From Saprospiraceae bacterium (GTDB lineage Bacteria > Bacteroidota > Bacteroidia > Chitinophagales > Saprospiraceae): a DNA stretch of 5,347 bases. Where the stretch lies: contig SLDF01000212.1 of assembly GCA_007125435.1 (NCBI GenBank), forward strand, positions 1-5,347, given 5' to 3'. Positions 1-5,347 of the stretch are shown one piece after another (the first letter of the stretch is position 1; the number at the start of each line of letters is the position of its first letter). A program made the position numbers and the translations under genes. The notes beneath the pieces were generated by a model that was given only the letters and a program-made list of their open reading frames with translations, searched no databases and was not told the origin of the DNA.

Positions 1-58
1 AACAGCCGGAATGAGGCGAATGCCGAATGCAGGCGCAAACATAATACAACTAATTAGC

Positions 59-86
59 AGCTTGTAGCTTGAAGCTTGCAGCTGAA
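59..86. repeat. 7-bp tandem repeat, about four units
   Basis: Consecutive units read AGCTTGT (59-65), AGCTTGA (66-72), AGCTTGC (73-79) and a degenerate AGCTGAA (80-86). The register is exact and only the last base varies in the first three units. Because AGCT and AAGCTT are self-complementary, the array can also fold. It lies 11 bp from one end of the structured element at 98-263 and may be a companion of it. It encodes nothing recognisable. Confidence 0.75.
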
Positions 87-97
87 TGCTCTCTTCT

Positions 98-263
98 GCG
101 TGAGGGATAGAAGTGATATGAGTGGCTGACGAATGGTAAGCAGGAACATGTATATGGTGGCGACCTGAGGAAGCCACCAGATACATAGTGACTGCCCATG
201 AGACAGTCAGGAATACAAACGTATAGCCCGACCCCGCACGACAGTAAGGGGGCACGCCAAAAA
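98..263 (-). repeat. Structured palindromic intergenic element, Bacteroidota dispersed-repeat type
   Basis: Read on the minus strand, the element opens with a T run and GGCGTGCCCCC (about 248-263), continues with GGGGTCGGGCTAT (about 223-235), and closes with ATCCCTCACGC (98-108). I recall this order of boundary motifs from repeats scattered between genes in many Bacteroidota genomes, but I cannot confirm it by search. Three hairpins are visible inside: CCCC/GGGG (232-235 with 248-251), GACTG/CAGTC (190-194 with 204-208), and a long stem at 148-186. Strand is assigned only by the orientation in which I recognise the motifs. It could be a non-autonomous mobile repeat or a structured RNA. No transposase or clear target-site duplication is seen. 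Confidence 0.6.
148..186. repeat. Long near-perfect hairpin inside the structured element
   Basis: ATGTAT (148-153) pairs with ATACAT (181-186), and TGGTGGC (155-161) pairs with GCCACCA (173-179). A single A/G mismatch (154 against 180) interrupts the stem, and the loop is 11 bases (162-172). Thirteen base pairs at this spacing are well beyond what is expected by chance in a short region. No T tract follows on either side, so it does not look like an intrinsic terminator. Confidence 0.8.
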
Positions 264-391
264 CATCCTAAGATTCGATACATAGGTAAATAACTACTGA
301 CGGTCACATGTAAAAACGACCAATTTACTCATGAAACAAGACTGCTCACTATTTTACTACCGTCACAGTCAATAGAATAGGTGAAAAATGT

Positions 392-399
392 TAATTTTA
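392..399 (+). promoter_or_regulatory. Possible -7 box of the haloperoxidase-like gene
   Basis: TAATTTTA resembles the Bacteroidota -7 consensus TAnnTTTG except at the last base, and lies 34 bp before the ATG at 434. This is about the same distance as the better box upstream of ahcY. No convincing TTG is seen at the expected -33 position, so the call is weak. Confidence 0.25.
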
Positions 400-433
400 C
401 AGCGACAAATAAACTGGCTTAAAGTGCTGTGAT

Positions 434-1804
434 ATGAAAAAGATTTTACTGTTTACGTTTTTGGGGTTGATGTTAGTCGTGACATCATGTAGAAGAGATG
501 AGGTCGATGTAATCAAACAACAAAGCCCGGAGGCTGTGGATGGCACATTCGTCCGCGAATGGTATGACTTGCAATGCAAAATCATCAAGGAGACGCCCGG
601 GTTCTTTCCGACACAAGCAGCTCGTGCGCTGGGCTACTCAGGGATCACTCTCTATGAATCCGTAGTACAAGGATGGCCGGGTGCACCAAGACTGGCGGGA
701 CAACTGGCAGAATTGTCCCCAGATATGCTACCTGAAGCTAGAATAAGTGAGATAGAATATGACTGGGGTATCGTCGCCAATGCCGCGATGGCTGATATTA
801 TGAGAAGACTGTATGCCGTGAACATCACGCAAATGAATACCATGGCTATAGAGGATCTGGAGAGAAAATGGAAGACTTCGTTTTCGGCGGGTAAGTCCGA
901 AGAAACCATACGGTTATCAGAGCGTTTTGGCAGGGATGTATCACAGGCTATATTTGACTACTCGAGAACTGATGGCGGGCACTTAGCATATCTTGATCCA
1001 TTTGAAAATGAGAATCCATATACCTGGCCAAATATTACTGGTGCATGGATACCTACAGGAAATGCTCCAAACCCTTTGTCTCCACGATGGGACAAAAACA
1101 GACCGTTTTTAGGACCTAATGTTGTAATAGAGTGTCAGCCGGGCAATCATGCAGTATATTCTACAGACCCTAATAGTGAATTCTATAAAGCTGCAATGGA
1201 AGTGTATGAGGTCGTGTCAAACCACACCAATGAGCAAAGAGTTATCGCTGAATTTTGGGCAGATGACCCGTTCGAGACTTGCACTCCTGCAGGCCACACC
1301 TTTAATATCATGACCCAGCTGCTGGAGGAACATAATGCCAACCTGGCTATGGCTGCTCTTGGCTATGCAAAGCTGGGAATTGCTGAGAGTGACGTATTCA
1401 TCGCTTGCTGGAAAAGCAAATATGACTACTTCCTCATCAGACCAGTATCTTACATAAAAGAACATATAGATCCGAACTTTAATACACTTATAGGTACGCC
1501 TCCATTCCCTGCATACACCTCAGGTCATGCCTCTGAGGCGGCTGCCGGTTCTAGAGTATTTACTGCGATGTTTACCAGAGGTGATGGTCTTTATAAGTTT
1601 ACAGATCGCACAGGCCTGAGACATGGACATGGGGTAAGATCGTTTAGATCATTTGATGAGGTAGCCAGAGAGTGCGCTAATTCAAGGCTTTATGGGGGTA
1701 TACACTATGACTTTGACAATCAACTGGGACTGAGCATTGGATATGCCATAGGTGATGCCGTGAATAGAAGATTATCATGGCCGAAGTCTGAATTTGGTCA
1801 ATAA
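434..1804 (+). CDS. Vanadium-dependent haloperoxidase-like lipoprotein (PAP2 superfamily)
   Basis: The 456-residue protein starts with a lipoprotein signal: KK, a hydrophobic stretch, then lipobox VTSC with the lipidated Cys at 19. The following RRDEVD is charged, as in Bacteroidota lipoproteins sent to the outer membrane or surface; placement is inferred. The family binds vanadate to oxidise halides with H2O2, or acts as a related phosphatase. All three PAP2 motifs are present: K329-x6-R336-P337, S363-G364-H365, and S417-R418-x5-H424-x3-D428. By family knowledge these supply the vanadate/phosphate ligands, with His365 as acid-base residue and His424 as the axial ligand. W326 and F358, in FPAYTSGH, match positions I recall as Trp350 and Phe397 of fungal vanadium chloroperoxidase. 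The N-terminal all-helical part (about 35-310) also fits this family. The ATG at 434 gives a complete signal peptide. The next gene starts 11 bp downstream. Halide specificity, or phosphatase activity instead, cannot be settled from sequence. Confidence 0.9.
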   Translation: MKKILLFTFLGLMLVVTSCRRDEVDVIKQQSPEAVDGTFVREWYDLQCKIIKETPGFFPTQAARALGYSGITLYESVVQGWPGAPRLAGQLAELSPDMLPEARISEIEYDWGIVANAAMADIMRRLYAVNITQMNTMAIEDLERKWKTSFSAGKSEETIRLSERFGRDVSQAIFDYSRTDGGHLAYLDPFENENPYTWPNITGAWIPTGNAPNPLSPRWDKNRPFLGPNVVIECQPGNHAVYSTDPNSEFYKAAMEVYEVVSNHTNEQRVIAEFWADDPFETCTPAGHTFNIMTQLLEEHNANLAMAALGYAKLGIAESDVFIACWKSKYDYFLIRPVSYIKEHIDPNFNTLIGTPPFPAYTSGHASEAAAGSRVFTAMFTRGDGLYKFTDRTGLRHGHGVRSFRSFDEVARECANSRLYGGIHYDFDNQLGLSIGYAIGDAVNRRLSWPKSEFGQ

Positions 1805-1815
1805 TCAATGCATAT

Positions 1816-2280
1816 ATGACGCAAGTATCACATGCGCTACTATATATGGTCATCTGCATGATCATGCTGTCTTGTCAAGGCGACAAAAAACCATATGACG
1901 TACCTGCAGAAGCTGTAGAACACCTCGCTGACCTGCAATGCCAGGCAAGAGCGCTGAAAAGAGAGCGCATAGCGTTGGCAGATACCATTAGATTCAGGGA
2001 AGACCGATTATTATCAGGGCAGGTTTCAGAAGATGAAAAAGATTTTCTGGAGCAGTACATGATAGAGGTCGAGGCAGACAAGGATGACATGTATCAGCGA
2101 ACAAAGACTATGGCAGATAGTATCAAAAGCTTGCAAATGGAGCTGTGGCAAACCTATTTCCCCGACCCGGACGATAGAACAATACTGGACTCATTGATCC
2201 ACCATGCCTTTATTCGCCAATGTCCATTGGTGGAGGACTTCGAAAAAGACATGTTTCAAGGTAAGCCCAATGTACAATAG
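1816..2280 (+). CDS. Small helical lipoprotein of unknown function
   Basis: I do not recognise this 154-residue protein. A hydrophobic N-terminus (residues 7-18) ends in lipobox MLSC, with the lipidated Cys at 20 followed by QGDKK, so it is probably an envelope lipoprotein. The n-region lacks Lys or Arg, which is unusual. Residues about 28-115 are rich in Ala, Leu, Glu, Lys, Arg and Asp with few helix breakers and look like a long helix or coiled coil; the tail (about 116-154) holds FPDPDD and then a short amphipathic stretch. The start is fixed by an in-frame stop at 1789-1791 and by the absence of any other ATG, GTG or TTG before 1816. It begins 11 bp after the haloperoxidase-like gene, so cotranscription is likely. 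A partner or accessory role to that protein is conjecture. Confidence 0.8.
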   Translation: MTQVSHALLYMVICMIMLSCQGDKKPYDVPAEAVEHLADLQCQARALKRERIALADTIRFREDRLLSGQVSEDEKDFLEQYMIEVEADKDDMYQRTKTMADSIKSLQMELWQTYFPDPDDRTILDSLIHHAFIRQCPLVEDFEKDMFQGKPNVQ

Positions 2281-2377
2281 CCCTCAATGCAACCATACTG
2301 TCGAGTTGAGGCTTACAAGAGTTTGATAAAACCAAGTATTGCATTGCTATGTTGTACAAATCAAATCCACCTTTCTC

Positions 2378-3505
2378 ATGACCGGTATCTATATTCATGT
2401 TCCCTTTTGTAAGCAGGCCTGTAGCTATTGCAATTTTCACTTTTCTACTTCCTTGCGATTAAAGGATGACATGGTGGAAGCTATAATTCGCGAGATCCAC
2501 CTGAGGGCACCAAATTGGCCATGGCAAGCTGTAGATACCATTTACTTTGGGGGTGGTACACCATCGCTATTGAGCGGACTTGAACTTTCACGTATCTATG
2601 ACGCGCTAAGCATGTACTTTGACCTGAGCAACGTCAAGGAGTCTACCTTAGAAGCCAATCCCGATGACCTGACACCAGAAAAGCTAAAATCTCTGGCAGA
2701 TAGCCCCATCAACCGTCTCAGTATAGGGATACAATCATTTATAGAAAGAGACCTGCAATATATGAATAGGGCACACACATCAGAAGAAGCACATAAGTGC
2801 ATAGAAGACGCCTATAAAATGGGTTTTGACCAGCTCACTGTTGACTTAATCTATGGCGTACCGGGACTCACGAGTGCCGAATGGGAAGACAACCTGAACA
2901 ATCTCTTTCAGTATGATATTCCGCACTTGTCTTGCTATGCATTGACCGTAGAGCCCAAAACAGCTCTTCACCACCAAATCAAGACGGGCAAATCTGATCC
3001 ACCGGATGAGGCACTAGTCGCTGACCAGTTTCAGACCTTACAAACCATGAGCGAACACAATGGGTATGAACATTATGAGATATCAAACTTTGCTAAAGAT
3101 AAACAATATGCCAGGCACAATACATCTTACTGGTTTGGCAAGCCTTATCTAGGCCTTGGTCCGTCAGCGCATAGCTATGACGGTCAGCACCGGCAGTGGA
3201 ATGTGGCCAACAACCCCAAGTACATCAAAAGTATGCAGAGCCGCCAATTAGCCATCGAGACAGAATATCTGTCAGACGCCGATCGCTATAATGAGATGGT
3301 GCTCTGCCGTATGCGGACCATGTGGGGCATGAATAAGGCTGATCTAGAGGGACTAAGCGAGGTATTTAGCAAGCACTTTCTACAGGAAGTAAAACCATAC
3401 ATTGATAATGAAAAGGTCATAGAGAGCGCTGATGGTTATCAGCTGTCGAGAGCAGGTAAACTACTAGCTGACAAAATTACATCTGATCTGTTTTACATAG
3501 ACTAA
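2378..3505 (+). CDS. hemW: HemW, radical SAM heme chaperone (HemN/coproporphyrinogen oxidase-like)
   Basis: This cytoplasmic radical SAM protein (375 residues) belongs to the HemW branch of the HemN family. HemW is known to bind heme and deliver it to respiratory proteins, and is often mis-annotated as oxygen-independent coproporphyrinogen III oxidase. The iron-sulfur motif is C11-x3-C15-x2-C18 followed by NF; the CxF form, without the fourth Cys of HemN, is typical of HemW. Further landmarks are GGGTPS (58-63, SAM binding), EANPDD (92-97), RLSIGIQSF (113-121), RHN (246-248) with YW (251-252), and LGLGPSAHS (258-266). A HemN-type C-terminal domain follows (about 300-370). Length fits the family. 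I chose the ATG at 2378 because IYIHVPFC normally begins right after the start; the upstream TTG (2339) would add 13 unconserved residues. Nothing in the two lipoprotein genes before it suggests a shared role. Confidence 0.93.
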   Translation: MTGIYIHVPFCKQACSYCNFHFSTSLRLKDDMVEAIIREIHLRAPNWPWQAVDTIYFGGGTPSLLSGLELSRIYDALSMYFDLSNVKESTLEANPDDLTPEKLKSLADSPINRLSIGIQSFIERDLQYMNRAHTSEEAHKCIEDAYKMGFDQLTVDLIYGVPGLTSAEWEDNLNNLFQYDIPHLSCYALTVEPKTALHHQIKTGKSDPPDEALVADQFQTLQTMSEHNGYEHYEISNFAKDKQYARHNTSYWFGKPYLGLGPSAHSYDGQHRQWNVANNPKYIKSMQSRQLAIETEYLSDADRYNEMVLCRMRTMWGMNKADLEGLSEVFSKHFLQEVKPYIDNEKVIESADGYQLSRAGKLLADKITSDLFYID

Positions 3506-3590
3506 TCTTAGCAGTCCATCACTACATTTGGTCCAACCTCTGTAATAAATCAGCTTTTAGCTTCCCATGAAAACCTTCTTAATGGACTGA

Positions 3591-3619
3591 TGTTAAACCA
3601 ATTAAAATACTTATCTTTG
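3591..3619 (+). promoter_or_regulatory. Bacteroidota-type promoter of ahcY
   Basis: TATCTTTG (3612-3619) matches the Bacteroidota -7 consensus TAnnTTTG exactly. A TGTTAA sequence starting at 3591, about 17-18 bases upstream, is a plausible but imperfect -33 element. The box ends 35 bp before the ahcY ATG, giving a short leader of roughly 30 bases. That leader is AT-rich (AATAAATTTAATAT before the ATG) and has no Shine-Dalgarno sequence, as is usual in this phylum. ahcY can therefore be transcribed independently of hemW. Confidence 0.65.
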
Positions 3620-3654
3620 CAGCCTCAATCATACATTTCAAATAAATTTAATAT

Positions 3655-4968
3655 ATGCAAAACACAGATCAAAAATTAAAATACAAGGTCAAAGACATCA
3701 GTCTGGCGGACTGGGGTCGATTAGAAATTGAATTAGCCGAGGCGGAGATGCCGGGCTTGATGACATTAAGAGAAAGATATGGTAAGACCAAGCCTCTAAA
3801 AGGCGCTAGAATTGCCGGTTGTCTACATATGACTATCCAGACAGCTGTCTTGATAGAGACCTTGGTAGAGCTAGGTGCTGAAGTGACATGGTCTTCTTGT
3901 AATATATTTTCGACACAAGATCACGCAGCGGCTGCTATAGCCAAGGCGGGCATCCCGGTGTTTGCCTGGAAAGGCATGACGGCTGAAGAGTTTGACTGGT
4001 GTATAGAGCAGACATTATTTGCTTTCCCTGACGGTAAGCCTTTGAATATGATATTAGATGATGGTGGAGACCTGACCAATATGGTATTAGACCACTATCC
4101 TGAGTTGACCAAAGATATTGGAGGCATCTCTGAAGAGACGACAACGGGTGTACACAGATTATATGAGCGCATGCGCAAGGGTACTTTGCCGATGCCGGCT
4201 ATCAACATCAATGACTCTGTGACTAAGTCTAAATTTGACAACAAATATGGCTGTCGCGAATCTTGTGTAGATGCTATAAGAAGAGCTACTGACATCATGA
4301 TGGCAGGTAAAGTGGCAGTCGTAGCAGGGTATGGCGATGTAGGTAAAGGTTCAGCAGCTTCATTGAGAGGAGCCGGCGCCAGAGTCATAGTCACAGAAAT
4401 CGACCCAATCTGTGCATTGCAAGCAGCCATGGACGGTTTTGAGGTTAAGAAAATGGTCAATGCTATTCCAGAGGCCAATATCGTCGTCACGGCAACCGGT
4501 AATAAAGACATATTGACCGAGCAGCATTTCAGATTGATGAAAGATAAGACCATAGTAGCTAATATAGGTCACTTTGACAATGAAATAGATATGGCATGGA
4601 TCAATAACGCTTATGGAGACACCAGAGTGGAGATCAAGCCCCAGGTGGATAAGTACACCATTGACGGCAACGATGTCATCATACTGGCAGAAGGCAGGCT
4701 GGTCAATCTGGGCTGTGCTACAGGTCACCCATCATTTGTCATGTCCAATTCATTTACCAATCAGGTATTGGCCCAAATGGAATTATGGAGCAATGGCGAT
4801 AATTATAAAAATGAAGTGTACATGTTGCCTAAGCATCTCGATGAGGAGGTGGCACGACTGCATCTGGCTAAGATCGGCGTAGAGCTTGACGAATTGAGTC
4901 AAGACCAGGCCGAATATATAGGTGTAGAACCAAAGGGGCCTTTCAAACCAGAGTATTACAGGTATTAA
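3655..4968 (+). CDS. ahcY: S-adenosylhomocysteine hydrolase (adenosylhomocysteinase)
   Basis: This NAD-dependent cytoplasmic enzyme reversibly splits S-adenosylhomocysteine into adenosine and homocysteine, removing the inhibitory product of SAM-dependent methylation. The 437-residue protein is complete. By alignment from memory to the 432-residue human enzyme, catalytic positions are all kept: H58, D136, E161 (in SEETTTG 159-165), K191, D195, C200, H306 (GHFDNE) and H358 (GHPSF). The Rossmann NAD site is GYGDVG (225-230). The C-terminal K431 and Y435 of KPEYYRY, which reach into the neighbouring subunit's NAD site, are present. It lacks the insertion of about 40 residues found in many proteobacterial, mycobacterial and plant enzymes between the DDGGD and EETTTG motifs, so it is the short form. 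Gln62 in MTIQT is the common bacterial variant of the animal Glu. The gene has its own promoter upstream and a strong terminator 18 bp downstream. Confidence 0.98.
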   Translation: MQNTDQKLKYKVKDISLADWGRLEIELAEAEMPGLMTLRERYGKTKPLKGARIAGCLHMTIQTAVLIETLVELGAEVTWSSCNIFSTQDHAAAAIAKAGIPVFAWKGMTAEEFDWCIEQTLFAFPDGKPLNMILDDGGDLTNMVLDHYPELTKDIGGISEETTTGVHRLYERMRKGTLPMPAININDSVTKSKFDNKYGCRESCVDAIRRATDIMMAGKVAVVAGYGDVGKGSAASLRGAGARVIVTEIDPICALQAAMDGFEVKKMVNAIPEANIVVTATGNKDILTEQHFRLMKDKTIVANIGHFDNEIDMAWINNAYGDTRVEIKPQVDKYTIDGNDVIILAEGRLVNLGCATGHPSFVMSNSFTNQVLAQMELWSNGDNYKNEVYMLPKHLDEEVARLHLAKIGVELDELSQDQAEYIGVEPKGPFKPEYYRY

Positions 4969-4985
4969 TCTCGATACAAGCCAAT

Positions 4986-5022
4986 AAAAAAGCCACTTAC
5001 AGAGATGTAAGTGGCTTTTTTT
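4986..5022. terminator. Bidirectional intrinsic terminator between convergent genes
   Basis: A perfect 10-bp stem, AGCCACTTAC (4991-5000) with GTAAGTGGCT (5007-5016), closes a 6-base loop. It is flanked by an A run on the left (4986-4991) and a T run on the right (5016-5022), so a U tract follows the hairpin in either direction. It lies 18 bp after the ahcY stop and 28 bp beyond the stop of the convergent minus-strand gene, and probably ends both transcripts. Confidence 0.92.
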
Positions 5023-5049
5023 ATTGCTTTCCTTAATTGGTGCGCTGTA

Positions 5050-5347
5050 TTAATAAATAATAACCTTAGTAAACGAGTGGTTATTGCCATCAACAATATT
5101 GGCTATGTAGACACCCGGCTTTAAATCCATCACTTCTACCCTATTGGTTTGATAGGCCGATGACACCGTGCGTCCCCGGCTATCTCGAAGTACGATCATT
5201 GATGGCACACGCCCTTGATTTTCTAATGTGATAAAGTTATTGGATGGATTGGGGTAGACCTTCCATTCTGTGTCCGGGAATCGAACTGATTTGATAGGTG
5301 AATAGGTAAAGTCACCATTGTTGTCTGCCATTTTCAATCTATAGTAA
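5050..5347 (-). CDS. C-terminus of a secreted protein with a T9SS sorting domain (partial)
   Basis: Only the last 98 codons are inside the window; the frame is open to the right edge, so the 5' end and the functional domains are missing. The frame enters as YYRLKMADNNGDFTYS, a typical end of a beta-sandwich (fibronectin III-like) module preceding type A sorting domains. It then shows the hallmark VYPNPSNNFITL, a DSRGR turn, LKPGVYIANI and a basic-hydrophobic end, FTKVIIY. This layout matches the Por secretion system C-terminal domain (TIGR04183 type) that directs proteins through T9SS across the outer membrane, after which it is cleaved. The cargo could be an enzyme or an adhesin; this fragment cannot say. 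The gene converges on ahcY and shares its terminator. An internal TTG or ATG near 5337 should not be taken as the start. Confidence 0.9.
   Translation of the reverse strand, partial: YYRLKMADNNGDFTYSPIKSVRFPDTEWKVYPNPSNNFITLENQGRVPSMIVLRDSRGRTVSSAYQTNRVEVMDLKPGVYIANIVDGNNHSFTKVIIY

Larger units (their letters stand above)
1..433. other. Gene-free left flank with repeats
   Basis: This stretch has no reading frame that looks like protein. The longest minus-strand frame (50-307) starts at GTG, runs straight through a structured repeat and reads as a low-complexity mix rich in Cys, Ser, Tyr and Pro, so I treat it as chance. From left to right the region holds GAATG-rich short repeats (about 9-34), a 7-bp tandem repeat (59-86), a three-hairpin element (98-263), and an AT-richer segment (about 264-433) that probably contains the promoter of the lipoprotein gene starting at 434. 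The tail of a gene lying further left could occupy the first 57 or 67 bases, but too little is visible to decide. Confidence 0.6.

Noticed and set aside
1..67. Possible tail of an upstream plus-strand gene (frames ending at 57 or 67)
   Set aside because: Only 18-21 codons are visible in either frame, both frames are open, and neither resembles a known C-terminus.
50..307. Minus-strand open frame of 85 codons in the left flank
   Set aside because: It starts at GTG, overlaps the hairpins and boundary motifs of the structured repeat, and has a composition unlike a folded or exported protein.
2282..2311. CCTCAA/TTGAGG inverted repeat after the small lipoprotein gene, considered as a terminator
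   Set aside because: The stem is 6 bp with an 18-base loop and has no T tract; this is within chance expectation.
2323..2356. TTG at 2323 with TATGTTGT at 2349 as a hemW promoter
   Set aside because: The -7 match is poor and the spacing of 23 bases is long, so I could not support it.
3506..3654. Riboswitch upstream of ahcY
   Set aside because: No SAH or SAM riboswitch pattern was recognised, and the promoter box lies only 35 bp before the start codon.
4095..4553. Minus-strand open frame of 152 codons
   Set aside because: It lies wholly inside ahcY, whose motifs are conserved throughout, so it is an antisense shadow.
4613..4882. Plus-strand open frame of 89 codons in another frame within ahcY
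   Set aside because: It overlaps the conserved C-terminal part of AhcY and reads as an out-of-frame shadow rich in Trp and Ile.
1..5347. CRISPR array, tRNA, transposase or defence system
   Set aside because: No regularly spaced repeats, cloverleaf or relevant protein motifs were seen on either strand.

Overview
The window looks like a chromosomal segment of a Bacteroidota bacterium. The closest fit by feel is a free-living Saprospiria- or Cytophagia-like lineage, but that rank is a guess. Supporting signs are: a gene at the right edge ending in a type IX secretion (T9SS) C-terminal sorting domain; a TAnnTTTG-type -7 promoter box upstream of ahcY; start codons without clear Shine-Dalgarno sequences; two lipoproteins whose mature N-termini are rich in charged residues; and a structured repeat resembling elements scattered through Bacteroidota intergenic regions.

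Layout, left to right. Bases 1-433 hold no convincing gene. They contain a GAATG-rich stretch, a perfect-register 7-bp tandem repeat (59-86), and a structured element of about 165 bp (98-263) made of three successive hairpins. Next come two plus-strand genes 11 bp apart: a complete vanadium-dependent haloperoxidase-like (PAP2 superfamily) lipoprotein (434-1804) and a small unrecognised helical lipoprotein (1816-2280). After 97 bp comes hemW (2378-3505), a radical-SAM heme chaperone. After a further 149 bp with a well-formed promoter comes ahcY (3655-4968), S-adenosylhomocysteine hydrolase. A strong bidirectional terminator (4986-5022) separates ahcY from a convergent minus-strand gene, of which only the T9SS-targeted C-terminus (98 codons) lies in the window.

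Functionally this is mostly ordinary core and envelope content. The haloperoxidase-like protein and its small partner are probably one envelope-anchored transcription unit. HemW and AhcY are cytoplasmic housekeeping proteins, linked only loosely through S-adenosylmethionine chemistry; nothing shows that they work together. I found no CRISPR array, tRNA, rRNA, transposase or defence system. The points most worth a second look are the left-hand structured repeat and the lipoprotein pair, whose peroxidase member keeps a chloroperoxidase-like active site.
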